Below are positions 23,542 through 35,266 of a stretch of DNA of 64,000 nt, piece after piece. The notes under the pieces were generated by a model. That model saw only the letters and a list, made by a program, of their open reading frames with translations, made no database searches and was not told the DNA's origin. The first letter of the stretch is position 1. Every line of letters starts with the position of its first letter. The position numbers and the translations under genes were made by a program. Origin of the DNA: Hypoxylon rubiginosum (Eukaryota; Ascomycota; Sordariomycetes; Xylariales; Hypoxylaceae); assembly GCA_902806565.1 (NCBI GenBank), contig CADCXA010000006.1, forward strand, positions 1,674,001-1,738,000, in the 5' to 3' direction.

Positions 23542-24853
23542 ATATTGATAATGATCTCGTAGGGACTTCGGGTTTGAAGATGCAATTGATGAATGTTCAA
23601 CCAGAATCCAAGGTCCTCCGTTGAGGCTAGGTACCTAAGCGAGGTTTCATACAGGAGTCAAGCCTCAATGTGGCTTGAAGCTAGGTGGGTAACATTGCTT
23701 TTTGTCATCTCCATTCATTCTCACTAAGCGCGCGTCAACGATGGCCGCACTTCTTGCCAACGTCTTGCGATCGAATCAATACGGTAGTACTGAATTCATT
23801 TGATCTACACGATCGTTAATCTACGAAGCTCGCACGAGGATGATTAATGTGGCATCGGTCGTTCGTCAATGATAAAAATCTGGGGAATATATTTCAAGCA
23901 TTTTCGGTCCGAGCTCAGGGGCTTTGCATGTCCCACCGCTCTGGTATTGACATCATGACTGAGCTTGCGATGATTAAAGTAGTGGACCTAAGCTGGTCTG
24001 CGTACTGTGTTGATCGCGATGTGTACGTATATCAAGAATCGACACAGTACGGCTCACGTAGACTGCCGCAATTTGATGGCATATATTCCGTTTGACGATA
24101 CTCAGTTGGGTCCAGTACGTGAGAATTACCTTGCACAGTACACCACTTCGTTACCTAGGTACCTAGGAAAGCTCCATTGATCTGGCAGTCTGTATGAATG
24201 GAAAATAACCAATGGTGTTGTCATCACTTATTCTGAGACGGAATCACGCTTTGAGCCGCAGTGGGATGAACTCTCCCATTACCTTACTAGTTAAGACGTC
24301 TTGGTAGGTGGTCCTATATCCAATCATCATATCCCTAGCTGATAACTGTCCGTTGTCTCTGGAATCTCGCCCCTGAGGCAGGTAGATCGCGTATCGTGGT
24401 AAAGATCAATGTGATATGTCGTCTTTGTAGGACAGTACGACGTCACGAACTCCAAAACTCCAAGAGTCTTCACCTGGCGGTCTATCTACAAGCCCAAGGA
24501 ATAGCATATTCTTTCCAGCTTAGGCTTAGGGCAGCCGGGAAGTGGCTTGAGTGGTGATGAGTTGACTCTTGATCATGCACAGTCGTTGTCGTCACGACTT
24601 GACGATCTGCTATGCAATGAAAGAGAAGGCAATTGTTGGTAGACGTATAGGACCGGAGGCTTTGAGCATGCTTCAAAGTATTTGGAGCCGAGTCTAAACG
24701 TTTTCCGAAGGAACGTGTATAAAGAGGAACCAGCTTCCTGTCAAGTTCGATTCGAGTCCTAAATAACTACATTCTCGGCACTCGTAACAATTTCCATCTA
24801 CAACATCAGCAAACTATCTCCCACAACCACCTCACGTTAAACAATCGCCCACT
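23542..24853. other. Intergenic region upstream of con-6
   Basis: No gene supported. It holds a TACCTAGGTACCTAGG palindromic word at about 24153-24167 and the con-6 promoter at its right end. Confidence 0.5.
24718..24723 (+). promoter_or_regulatory. TATA box of con-6
   Basis: TATAAA stands 136 bases before the con-6 ATG, in a setting that fits a strongly induced fungal gene with a leader of roughly 100 bases. It is assigned by position and sequence only. Confidence 0.45.
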
Positions 24854-25213
24854 ATGCCTACCGAAGCTCAGATCGCCGGCGGCCACAAGGCCAACTTGAA
24901 CAACCCCAACACTAGCAAAGAAGCGAAGGAGCATTCCAAGGCCGTTCTCGACAACGAGTTCAACGGGGGCGACGGTGAGTGATGTGATTCACCATTTAAT
25001 AGCTCAGTTTGACTGATTCTCCTCACAGTTCCCAAAACCGGAGATAGCGAAGACAAGAACCCTGGAAATGTTGCTGGTGGTCTGAAGGCGTAAGCATCAT
25101 CTATCGACATATCTTTCAACAAATCGACTAACCAGATTTGTAGTACCCTCAAGAACCCCAACGTGTCCGACGATGCCAAGCAGAGCGCGAAGGAGCGTCT
25201 TGATAACATGTAA
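24854..25213 (+). CDS. con-6: Conidiation-specific protein 6 (Con-6)
   Basis: Three short exons (24854-24974, 25029-25089, 25144-25213) encode 83 aa. There are two copies of the Con-6 repeat, GGHKANLNNPNTSKEAKEHSKAVLDN and GGLKATLKNPNVSDDAKQSAKERLDN in outline (core L-NPN-S-EAK-AK-LDN). The protein is small, hydrophilic and probably intrinsically disordered. In Neurospora con-6 is expressed during conidiation and the protein is stored in conidia until germination. The exact biochemical role is unknown. A TATA box lies upstream. The gene is missed by simple ORF scans because no exon exceeds 121 bases. Confidence 0.95.
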
Positions 25214-25607
25214 ATGAAACATGTAAATGAAGTCGAAAAATCGCGGTCGAAGGCAATTTCTTTTGCTCTAGAGATCGTGGGATTCAAGGATAGATGAAAG
25301 ACTACGCTTGAGATTTTGGGATGATGGATTATGTCTACACCCTGTGTTATCAGGTACATGCCGATAGTATTGGTGTCAATAGATTTTAATATCGAATACT
25401 CTAGGTTTATCATCTAATATTACTGCCGGAAATGCCTAGAGACCCTCGAAATTCTCAAAGTCTTCCCCCTTAAACGAACGACTTGCACTTACCCCTAATA
25501 AATATGTCACGTGCGACCATATCGTTACACGTAGTTGCCTACATAAGTTACATCTCATGCCAACTACCATGTAGGTAGTCCAGCCCCACCTTCATTCACC
25601 AAGTCAT
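25214..25607. other. Intergenic spacer
   Basis: Con-6 3' side and promoter side of the APH-like gene; nothing else is visible. Confidence 0.5.
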
Positions 25608-27053
25608 ATGGATATCTTGCGAACAGCTATTTCGACTCGAACATTTACAATAAAACCGCTTGCGATGGCTACACCCTTGCGAATAAGCCCGGTACGTACT
25701 GAGCTCCGCGGAAACGGAGCTGTCCGTGACCATGCGCGATGCTGGAGACACAACGAAGAGTCTGGCTTTCTGGACCCTGTGTGGCCCAGTGATCCGCCTG
25801 ACAACTCGGCCGTTCTGGAAGTGGCCCGCGCATATCTTCCTTCGAATTGCGATGCCGATATCGATAAAATGAGTATTTCCCACGGCGCATTTCACAGGCT
25901 TTACCATATCCCCGAACGAGACTCGTCTCGTAGCTACTTGATGCGTCTGGCAATACCCGTGGAGCCCTTCTACAAGACGGAGAGCGAAGTGGCTACGATG
26001 ACTTACCTCCGGGAGCAGACTTCCATCCCCATCCCTGCCGTTGTCGCCTGGTCATCAAATGCCGCCAACAGTGTACTCGGCTTCGAGTGGATCCTCATGG
26101 AAACAGTCGACGGTGTGACATTGGAAAGTGTATGGGACAGGATGGAGTTCGAAGACAAGAAGACATTGACGAAAGCAATTGCCTCTCACATGAGCCAGCT
26201 TCTGAACCTTCGCTTTACATTGCTTGGAAACATCTATTTCGCTGATAAATGGAACGAAGTAAGCTACCCTTTATACTCTTCGTCCCGATCATCGCAGCCA
26301 GCGCTGTCATGTTGTGAGCCAGACGTCGACATCGGTAAGAATGGCAAATTTGTTATTGGGCGAATGGTCTCCACAGAGTTCTTTCGAGACAAGCGCGCTC
26401 TTTTGCGTATGGATCGTGGGCCGTACGAAACAGCCAAAGAACTAGCTGTTGCCAAGGTCAAGCTTCTTGGCCAACGCATCCGACACCTTTCGCACATGCC
26501 GGGAATCGATTACTACTGCGAAGTGGATGAGGAGCTTTACCAGCGCAAGACGGAGGTGCTTCAAGTTTTTGATAAGTTAGAGCAAGTCCTAGCGCAAATC
26601 TTCTCGGACTCTGATGGACCTGAAGACCTGAAAGTTCTGTGGCATGCCGATCTGTCTATGTTAAACATCCTTGTCGACCCTACCACTTTTGAAGTCAGGG
26701 GAATTGTCGACTGGGAGTCAGTGAGCATCGTTCCTGCCTGGGATGTCAGTGACGGCATACCCAGATTCCTTTGGGGCGCTGAGGTAGAAGAGCCACCCCC
26801 TCTAGGAAGTCTTTCCGAGGAGGACGAGGCTCGGAAGGTCGATATAAGAAACGACTGGGATCTATGTCGCCTTCGTAAGGCGTACACAGAAATTGTCGGC
26901 CCTATTCCCGACACCACGTCCGTGGCAGAGAATACACTTAGGCACAAGATAAAACTATCTTCGTTACTTGCCATTTTTGAGGATTTATGGACTCGGACAA
27001 AGTACTGGCTAGAGGATATGGATGCCGAGAAGGAATTTGTCTTTGTGGGGTGA
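25608..27053 (+). CDS. Aminoglycoside phosphotransferase-fold (kinase-like) protein
   Basis: An intronless frame of 481 aa starts with a true ATG; a second Met at 25665 is an alternative start. The catalytic loop reads HADLSMLN (about residue 345), matching the H-x-D-x(4)-N signature of APH/choline-kinase-like enzymes. The metal-binding GIVDWE follows about 20 residues later. The N-lobe has the FHRLYHI...YLMRLAIP strands and TMTYLREQTSIPIPAVVAW. Such proteins are greatly expanded in filamentous ascomycetes. Real substrates are mostly unknown; resistance is not implied. A dead GMC oxidoreductase fragment lies just downstream. Confidence 0.85.
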   Translation: MDILRTAISTRTFTIKPLAMATPLRISPVRTELRGNGAVRDHARCWRHNEESGFLDPVWPSDPPDNSAVLEVARAYLPSNCDADIDKMSISHGAFHRLYHIPERDSSRSYLMRLAIPVEPFYKTESEVATMTYLREQTSIPIPAVVAWSSNAANSVLGFEWILMETVDGVTLESVWDRMEFEDKKTLTKAIASHMSQLLNLRFTLLGNIYFADKWNEVSYPLYSSSRSSQPALSCCEPDVDIGKNGKFVIGRMVSTEFFRDKRALLRMDRGPYETAKELAVAKVKLLGQRIRHLSHMPGIDYYCEVDEELYQRKTEVLQVFDKLEQVLAQIFSDSDGPEDLKVLWHADLSMLNILVDPTTFEVRGIVDWESVSIVPAWDVSDGIPRFLWGAEVEEPPPLGSLSEEDEARKVDIRNDWDLCRLRKAYTEIVGPIPDTTSVAENTLRHKIKLSSLLAIFEDLWTRTKYWLEDMDAEKEFVFVG

Positions 27054-27359
27054 CATCCTATTGCTGCCTCGGTAGCCCGTATTTTCAAAGAATATGTCTG
27101 TCATTGATAAGTGCGGTCTTCCAGCGAGGACTGTTGAAGCTAGCGCTCCTAAGATGTCGAACGAGGTGTTGGGAACTATACAAGTAGCGGAATTGCTCTT
27201 AGTCAAGCCCCAGATGAGGCGAGGAGACAAAGTTACGGAGCTAAGTGGATTCGAAGCTCAGTAAGTCTCTCTTTGCAATACTGACTCGACCTTCACTTTG
27301 CGTACTTCATATTCTGGAATGTTTTGGGAATGGTTTCTCCTTCCAACTCGTCCCCCTAT

Positions 27360-27663
27360 GATTCGATGATCCGCTGGCTAGTCGCTTGAAATCCAGCGGG
27401 AAATGCAACCCGACCGCACCGCAGATGGTGAGTTTCGTGGATCTGGATAGTGTCAAAAGGTACGCGCGCGAGACGACGGTGGACACCGCACATGATACAG
27501 GCACCTGTTCCAGGATGCCGCGAGATATGAGCGGCATCGTCGACCCCAAGCTCCGCCTCCATGGCTGCCGGAATCTGAGAGTTTGTGATGCCAACATCAT
27601 ACAAATCACTCCTCGGACGATGTCGCGGAGCTGGCGGAAGATATAATCAAGTCCGGTATGTAA
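27360..27663 (+). pseudogene. GMC oxidoreductase C-terminal relic
   Basis: The frame reads DDPLASRLKSSGKCNP, then RYARETTVDTAHDTGTCSRM, then GIVDPKLRLHGCRNLRVCDANIIQI. This follows the C-terminal flavin-binding/catalytic block of GMC oxidoreductases (H-x-x-GTC..., VVD..LRV.G..NLRV.DASV.P). After about 27610 the frame shifts to DVAELAEDIIKSGM, the usual C-terminal helix. A stop lies immediately upstream of the fragment and no N-terminal FAD domain is present. Only roughly the last 90 residues of an approximately 600-residue protein remain. Confidence 0.8.
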
Positions 27664-29339
27664 GCCGATGGGTGCGAGGGTAGTACCTAGCAAGTGTGAC
27701 AACCCATGGGAGACTCCATCTTCGGATCTCAAAGCATCCAGCCCTATAGGCATAATTTACCTGGAATATAAATAGCCAATAGTCGTTAGGCTTTCCATAC
27801 TCTTTCCAGGCTACGCTATAAGCTATAAGCAAGCTCACACCTTGGGGAAAATGCACACGCTCCCCAACGCGACGCAGTCCGCGTACAACGCCTATGTAAG
27901 GGGTTGGATCTTCTGCACAGTAGAGGCTCAAGCGTAAGCGTACAGTTTGCGTCTAATAAATACCTAGGTAAATCAAGTCCAAAATTAGCTCCTTGCAAAC
28001 TGCGTATGGTACATGTATCTAGGGAGCCTCGTGGATGACGAGGCAGGTTGTAAATCAACCGACATAGGAGCGCGTATTCCCTCCCTGAGCTGAGCAGGGG
28101 GGTTACATTATTCCACAAAATCAGCTGATCTGATGATTGACCAGTGCTGGGGTAAATGATCCGAGCTGTCAACCATCGGGGAATTATCTTTGGTGGTTTA
28201 CCCAGAGTTCTCGGCACCGGCACCGCACGCGTGCAGTGCCTCGGTGGATTGCGCGTCGGAGGCTGTGTAAGGTACCTAGGTATTTATCTAAGGCATCAGC
28301 GTTTCCTGAAGGGGGAACACTACTGAGCATTCAATACGAAAAAATTAGAGTCGTTTCAAAAAAAAAAAAAAAACTGGTAACGAATTCCTGGATTACATAG
28401 CATGCTATTTTCAATTTCTTGATGGCTACGAAATAGCTGATGTAGCTGATGGTTTAGATCATAAGATATCACAACAAATAAGAAACAGGGATATTCGATC
28501 CAAGGGGAGGTGTTTTATCGATATACGTTAGGTACCCAGTCCCAACACGATGATTGGTTGTAGATCCACTAAACAGAGTCCCTGTCACCCTGTCGGCCCT
28601 TGTCCTGCCCTGACGAACCCTTGACGAATCTGAGTCTTAGCGTACGCTGCTTAAGGGGGGGCGGGGTGCTAGGGTGCTAGGGTACCGAGAGCTGCGAGGG
28701 GTGCTGAACGCTTGTACGGATTCGCACTAAAATGCTACGCTAAGGCTGGCTAAGGTTACTGCTGCTACGCTGAGGTTACCCGCTGTGGTTAGCTGGGGTT
28801 ACCGGCAAAGGGCCTTTCGACCAACCAAAGACCAACCTCATTGTTTTCGTCACCAGCCACTTCAATTGCAGCTGTAGCCTGTAGCGCGCCCGCTTTAATC
28901 AGGTATTGCATTTCTGGTTTCTCAGGTAATGGGCTATTTTCTAGCTGCAAACCTGCAAACCTGCAAGTCATCGCATTTCATTTCTGCACTCTCCTGCTTC
29001 CAGCAGGCATAGTTCCATTCCTCTCTATTCTATAGCATTGGTCTGTTTACTTGGTTCCCTCGTTCATTGGCCTCGTCAATTGTATAATTTTTTCTTTTCT
29101 TCCCGTCGTCTTGCAGTCTCCCTCTTTCGTCATCTTATCGACAAGTTTGGTAACAGCTTCGTGTAAATGAGGCTGGTGGAAAGTCAACAAAGCAATTGAA
29201 CTCTAGTCGCCGAGCCGAGCAACCGAGACAATCGCAGCTTACAACCTCTAATCCTTTTACTTGCCAGCTCTTTCGAAACGTACATTACAATTTCAATTCC
29301 TATCTCCCCTATGAGAGCTGGTAAGTAGCTCAGAGCAAC
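27664..29339. other. Intergenic region
   Basis: No gene supported. It contains a 16-base A tract at 28358-28373, a TACCTAGG word at 28273-28280, short repeats of GCTAGGGTGCTAGGGT near 28669-28683 and of GCTACGCTGAGGTTAC-like words near 28740-28800. Confidence 0.5.
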
Positions 29340-32166
29340 ATGGCGGCCAAAACGAAACCATCCAACCCATTGAACGGTATGCACACGGCCGGTATCTTCT
29401 CTGATATGAGCATCGACGGCCCCGAAATTGGAACCCTCGTCCTCATCATCGACCGAGCAAAGAACCTCCCAAATAGGAAGACCATTGGTAAACAAGACCC
29501 TTACTGTGCTGCTCGGTTGGCCAAGGAAGCAAAGAAAACGACGACGGATATTAGAGGTGGACAAACCCCAAAATGGTACGTTTGCGACACGATATTGCCT
29601 GCCATGCGTACTCCTGAATGATCTAACCTGGTTACATAGGGACCAGGAGCTTCGATTCTTAGTTCACGACTCGCCTGATTACTATCAACTGAAGCTATCA
29701 GTATTTAACGACGACAGGAAGACGGAATTAATTGGTGAAACGTGGATTGACCTACGCGATATCGTAGTGCGTGGAGGTGGCCAGAGTGATCAGTGGCACA
29801 ATCTGAATTGCAAAGGAAAATATGCTGGCGAGGTTAGGATTGAGATCACATACTACGACAGCCGTCCGAAGCTCGAAAAGCCGGTAGCAAAGCCAAACAC
29901 CGTAACCCCAGGTATTGATGCAGAAGCTGCTGGTGGATCTCAGAAGCCCGCAGTCAAGCGACGCCCGTTACCGTCTGACCCTGTTACTGGCCAGGCACCT
30001 TTGCCCCCAGTAGCAGATCAAGTCCACACACCGGCGCGGCCCCAGCCCAACCCTCCAGCTTCGCTCGTCCCAAGCCAATCAGCACCACCGGCTATCGAGT
30101 ACAATACACCGCCGTCGCACAGACCCAGCACTCAACCTGATCAGTACTCCCAAGCTCATCCCAGTGTGAGCCAGTATTCCACCCCATCTCACCGACCAGA
30201 CCATTCGCAACCTCGAATACTGGATAGAAATTACCAATTCCCTCCTCATGAGAATCAGCACCTACGCCATTCGGACTCACCATACTCCCGGTCATACGAA
30301 CCAGATCCCAGAACGTCCTTCGGCCATAGCCACAGCCAGCCCACCTACGAAACCCCTTCACCACCAGTTCACCATCACCGGCAATCTATTGAGCACGATG
30401 AGCGTCCTCCACCTCCACCAGCGCATCGAGTTAGGAACTCGAGTGGAACTTCGCATGAGCTGGTGGCCCGTAGCAGCTTTGACATGTTACAGCATAAAGC
30501 CACGCCGCCCATGAGACACGATGTATTGCGGAACGAAGCTCATCGATACTCTGTGCCTTCGCCTTCATCATCGTCTTACCCCGGTCGGCCTACATACCGT
30601 CCGTTTGATTCAGCGCCAGAGGTGCCGAGTACGGCGCAGTACCATGAAAGCGAGACTAGTCTTGAGTTAGCTCCACGACACTACTCTTACGATTCAGCGT
30701 ATGATTCTCACCACAGATCCTTGCAGCCGACGGTAGAGGACGTACCGGAATCTTGGACACCACCTACCGCTAGAACTCGAGCCGGCAGCTCACGGGCAGC
30801 TCAGTATGATGAACGAGAGTATCATCAAGCTTCGAGTCCCGCCCCTTTAAATCTGAGCGGGCGCGGTAGTGCTGCCTCTGGACATTATAGTTCTGCTCCT
30901 CTCCAGTCTCAGCAGCAGTACGATCCGAACGGCTATAGTCCCTCCCACTCGCCAATGGCTTCCGAGGATTATTCTCAAGCACTTACTCTAGTATCTCGTC
31001 CATCATGGCCGAGGCAGCGCGATTATTCTATGGATCACCCGAGTGAGTTGGAAGATAACCAGCATCAAGCACCAGGCGACTATGATTTACCTTCGGTTCC
31101 CCCAACGTTAGTCCCGGGCGTCGACCCGGCCTTGGCGCGCGAGATTTCAGATCGATTTCACCAGGAAAGGACGCAGGTACGTCGGTATACACAGCCGCCT
31201 CCCATGAATACACCGACCCGAGGTAGACAGCAAAGCGAGCCACCGTCAAATTACGCTGCTCACTATTCTCCCAACGGCAATCCTCCGAGCAGTTCGAGAG
31301 GTTATGATAGGAGCCCGGTGAATTATTCTGGCGGGCCCACAACGCCTTCAGGTCAGATGGTTTCTTCTGGAATTCGTGGAGTCTCTCCAACCCCAAGTCA
31401 CCATACAATCAAACGGAAATCCGTTAGTCCAGCACCCCCTCCGTCCTCTGATGGCCGGCGATTGTCGGGGGTGCCATTTGGCCCAGACTCTTACGAGGCC
31501 CTGAACCCTTCTGTATCAGCGCAAGACGGATCAAAGTCCTCGGAATATACGAATGCGGAGGGGAAGATAGTGACCCCAGATGGACGAGAGATTGACCCCT
31601 CAGATCATTTACCCATGGATACCTGGGCACCAGAACCCGAGCCGAAGAAACCAACCGAGTCTGCTGAGACGCGATCACGTCCAGTACCCGTGGGTGCACA
31701 ACCGATGCCACCTTCCGGCCGACGCCCACTCCGTGGAGCCACTCGGCCACAGTCCGCGGTCGCCGCGATTATGCCGCCGCCGACATATGGAGCTTCCGAC
31801 CTTGCAGTTTCTCCACCTGTAAGCACGGGGCGTAATCGTCTGCAGAAGAAGCAGCATCGGCAGTCAGCTCTACCTGCCCCAATCTCGTCAGGACCTAATC
31901 CGCTTGGCCCTTCAACGCCGCACCAGCGCAATAGCACACCCCCGCGTGCTCTTGTTCGCGCTAGCACCTTTGATTATGAGAATCATGGGCCTGGGGCCGC
32001 TCGCACAGGCTATGCCAATGGACCACCGATCCCGGCCAAGATACCGATGATGAGTGGTGGCCTCGGACCAACCCCTCCCCGCGGCGGCGAGGAGTGGGCG
32101 CTCATGGAAGAAATGAGCAGGATCGACATCGGTACCGGGAGAGCACGACGACATGGAAGATACTGA
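29340..32166 (+). CDS. C2-domain, proline-rich protein (Fic1/Inn1 type)
   Basis: Exons are 29340-29575 and 29640-32166, giving 920 aa. An N-terminal C2 domain (about residues 25-150) shows GTLVLIIDRAKNLPNRKTIG, KQDPYCAARL, TPKWDQELRF and LIGETWIDL. The remaining ~770 residues are a disordered region rich in Pro, Ser, Tyr and His with many PxxP stretches, suited to SH3 partners. The layout matches fission yeast Fic1 and budding yeast Inn1, which link the contractile ring and membrane and activate chitin synthase during septum ingression. The orthology is inferred from architecture and the C2 sequence. A longer open frame crosses the intron in a different frame at its 5' end; the intron (donor GTACGT, acceptor TAG) restores the C2 strand order. 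Confidence 0.87.
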
Positions 32167-33192
32167 GCACACGAGGCATCACGAATGAAGAGGAGTAGGC
32201 GTTGTATAATATTAATGTTTAACCAAGCAGGAGGAACATGCAGTCCAATGCTTTTTTTGCTATTCTTATCCTTCTCTTTCCCTTCACTGTTCTATTAGGG
32301 CGTCCATTTTTTCTGGTCGGATTATAAGGGGAATATATCGCGGGCGACCACGTAATGTTCGTATAGACAAGCACGGGGAAACAAGGAGTAGTGCGATGTG
32401 AAGGGGAGAAAAAAAAGGTCCCGCAGGTTCGAGTGGAAAAAAGGGGGGAGTCGTCTCTATTTCACTTGGGGACTTTTTATACACATGAGTCGAGATACAC
32501 TAGATGCTCAGGTACAAGGGCTTACTTTACTATACACGGTAGAGGAGGGGATGATAGGGGGGACCTTGACAATACACAAAGAGTTCAAAAGACTATTCAC
32601 ATTTTCCTTATTGCGTATGCTTTAATAGACGTGCCTGGTGTGATTTGATTCCCGAACCGATATATGTAAAGGCTCAGCGACACGGTAGGATTTCTGATTT
32701 TCCATTGGAGGTTGAAGATCAATTTCAACTGAGGTAGGTAGAGACGGCAAGTCCCAAGAACTATGTAGCTAAGACTACATTTCTCTCCTTCTTTCCCCCT
32801 TCTCAATTTTGTATCCCTTCAGCAGGCGGTAGCGACGTCTATCCGTCTGTTTCTACCTAGATATCGAATCCAAGTTCCAAATCGAACACTTGCATTAAAT
32901 CAACTATCCTCTGCTTTGTTCTTTTGTTTTCCCCCGGACCAGAAACGCCTTCGCCATGCAAAAAAGTGAACTGTTTCTTTCTCACACGCCTTGCCCCCTT
33001 CCCCCTTTTCCGACTCCAATACTCATATCTCTCTCCCCTCTGGAGTCTCGTCTCGTCTCTTCTTATCTCACACCTAAGTATGCAGGTTGGGTGGGTCAGA
33101 TTAGGTTAGGCTAGGTACGTAGCAGCGTAGGCAGTAGGCAAGCGATGATAAACCGCTTCTTTTCCCCTCTTCTTCTTCATTCCTTCATCCCT
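32167..33192. other. Intergenic region between convergent genes
   Basis: 3' sides of the Fic1-like gene and UTP15. Pyrimidine-rich stretches but no gene. Confidence 0.5.
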
Positions 33193-34800
33193 TCACTCCG
33201 CAGCAGCCATCAAGCTACCCAGCATCCCCCCCGTCTCGAGCGCCGTCTGCGCGCGCTCGGCCTCGACGCGGACGCGGCGGTGCAGGATCTTGAAGCCGGC
33301 CTGGAGCTCGGCGCTGGCGGCGGCGAACTCGGCGTATAAATCCAGGAGGTGCATGGCGACGTCGGCGCAGGCGGCCACGTACCGCGTGTCGATGATGTGC
33401 TGCTGGACCCACTTGAGCACGGGCCGGACCGTCGCCTCGTCGCGGCCCGCGAGCGCCTCCCGCAGCGCGCTCCGGTGCCGCAGCGCCGTCAGCAGCGTCA
33501 GGACGGCCAGCGGGCTGTGGTCCTTGGCCGCGGGGTCGAGGACGCGGTCGAGCGCCGACGCGAACCGGCCGTGCCGCAGGTCCCGCATCCAGGGGGCCTC
33601 GCGCTTGGGCCGCGCGAGGTCGTTGGCGATGACCACGTCGGCGCCCTCGCCGACCATGTCGAGGCGCTTGGCGGCGCCCTGGCGGCGCTTGCGCTTGTTC
33701 TTCGTCTTGTCGTGGGCGTCGATGGTTCCGGCCAGCAGGGCGTCCATCTCTCGGTCGCGGTCGCGCTCGCGGGCGGCCTCGGGTCCCGTGAGGCGCGTGC
33801 GCAGCGAGAGCACGCCGGACTGCATGCCGACGGCGAGGTGGCGGTCGTCGCCGTTGGCGCCGGCGGTGACGACGCGGACGGCGAGGATGGGGGAGGGGTA
33901 CTTGGCGCCGGCGACGACGTTCCAGCCGGTCGTCTCGAAGATCTTGACGTGGCCGTCGAGGCCGCCCGAGACGAGGCGGCGGCCGTTGGACGCGAGCGAC
34001 AGCGACGTGACCGTCTTCTGGTGGTTGGAGATGACGTGCTGCGGCTTCGCGGCCACGAGGTCGAGGACCGAGATCTGGTTCTCGGACGACGCGAGCACCG
34101 TGGTGCCCGAGGGGAGCGGGAGGACGTCCTCGATGGGCGCGGCGTGCTTGAACGTCATGACGGCCGTGCCCGGCGTTCGGGGGTCCCAGAGCTTGACCGT
34201 CGAATCGTAACTACCGGACACCAACATGTTGGACATGGTTCCCGGCATGAAGCAGCCGCTGCGCACGTAATCGTTATGGCCTACGAACGTCGACGTGCTC
34301 TCTTGGCTAGGCAAGTCCCATAGCCGTACCGTCTTGTCGTCGCTCGTGCTCATGAGGGTGGTGAGGTCGGCGGGGGAAAATCTGGTGTTCCATACGGGCT
34401 GCTTGTGTTGTGTCCACGTCTTGAGAATGGCCCGCGATCCAACATCGAAAACTTGAATCTTGCCCGTGTCGTCTCCAGCCACAACTATACGACCGTCCCG
34501 CCGTACGTCTCCGCTCCGCGCAATATCGCCGAAACGTGTGATCGTCTTGACGAGCTTCCTCGTTCGTATCGAGTAGATCTGGACGCGCGTCCCGGTAGTG
34601 ACGGCGAAGTAATCATTGTTGGAGGCTCCATCCGCAGAAGGGTTCGCCGCGGGCACGGTGATATGGGTGATGGGGTATTGGGTCGGCGACGGAAGGACGA
34701 GTTGATTCTTAAATGACTTCCAATATCTCTGTTCTGCGGTAATTGGCGAAGGCCCCGAGGGCAACTTCAATTGCGAGAGTGGCGCTACTTCTGCCGCCAT
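33193..34800 (-). CDS. UTP15: U3 snoRNP WD40 protein Utp15
   Basis: A single exon encodes 535 aa. The protein starts MAAEVAPLSQLKLP, includes TAEQRYWKSFKNQLVLPSP, and has a seven-bladed WD40 propeller over about residues 45-330, with clear GH...WD units such as WNTRFSP...DDKTVRLWDLP and GHNDYVRSG. The C-terminal Utp15 domain (about residues 385-525) includes APWMRDLRHGRFASALDRVLD. Utp15 belongs to the t-UTP/UTP-A subcomplex of the nucleolar small-subunit processome, needed for early 18S rRNA processing. The 3' half is very GC-rich, which opens long false frames on the opposite strand. Confidence 0.96.
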   Translation of the reverse strand: MAAEVAPLSQLKLPSGPSPITAEQRYWKSFKNQLVLPSPTQYPITHITVPAANPSADGASNNDYFAVTTGTRVQIYSIRTRKLVKTITRFGDIARSGDVRRDGRIVVAGDDTGKIQVFDVGSRAILKTWTQHKQPVWNTRFSPADLTTLMSTSDDKTVRLWDLPSQESTSTFVGHNDYVRSGCFMPGTMSNMLVSGSYDSTVKLWDPRTPGTAVMTFKHAAPIEDVLPLPSGTTVLASSENQISVLDLVAAKPQHVISNHQKTVTSLSLASNGRRLVSGGLDGHVKIFETTGWNVVAGAKYPSPILAVRVVTAGANGDDRHLAVGMQSGVLSLRTRLTGPEAARERDRDREMDALLAGTIDAHDKTKNKRKRRQGAAKRLDMVGEGADVVIANDLARPKREAPWMRDLRHGRFASALDRVLDPAAKDHSPLAVLTLLTALRHRSALREALAGRDEATVRPVLKWVQQHIIDTRYVAACADVAMHLLDLYAEFAAASAELQAGFKILHRRVRVEAERAQTALETGGMLGSLMAAAE

Positions 34801-35266
34801 CGTGAGACGTACTTTCGCTATCGTGTGCTGTCTCTATAAAACGTGCAAAACGATTGAGTTAAAAGCCAATGAACTTTTTTTTTCTGATGTCGGTTCAATC
34901 AAACAATTCCCACCGAGAATAAGCTAAGCCAACTATGGCTTAGTGCTATAGTTACCTACGCGGGTTGAACATAACCACACGCCCCCTCTCCCTTGCAACC
35001 CTTTTTTCCGAATTCCAAAGTTGCAAGGTGTGCACGGGCAGCGACGAGCTCCCATAGAAAAACAAAACACGACACAATAACCCTCGTAAACTTGGGCACT
35101 CGGGCATAACAACCATTCATCTAAAAATACCGCAGCTAGCGCATTTATCTTCAGATTTAATCTTGTAAATTCGAGATCATACCCCAGCAGGCTGTGAAAT
35201 CTGATATATTAGACTGCTGCCACTGCTGCCTATATTCCTCGCCGGTTTTCTTGTGATATTATCACG
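34801..35266. other. Intergenic (divergent promoter region)
   Basis: Separates UTP15 (-) from the PD-(D/E)XK-like gene (+). No coding signal. Confidence 0.55.

Noticed and set aside
29428..29640. Extension of the Fic1-like frame upstream through the intron
   Set aside because: It is out of frame with the C2 N-terminus; splicing 29576-29639 gives the correct domain.
33290..34323. Long plus-strand open frames (306 and 324 codons) opposite UTP15
   Set aside because: They are mirror frames of a GC-rich coding exon; UTP15 on the minus strand is certain.
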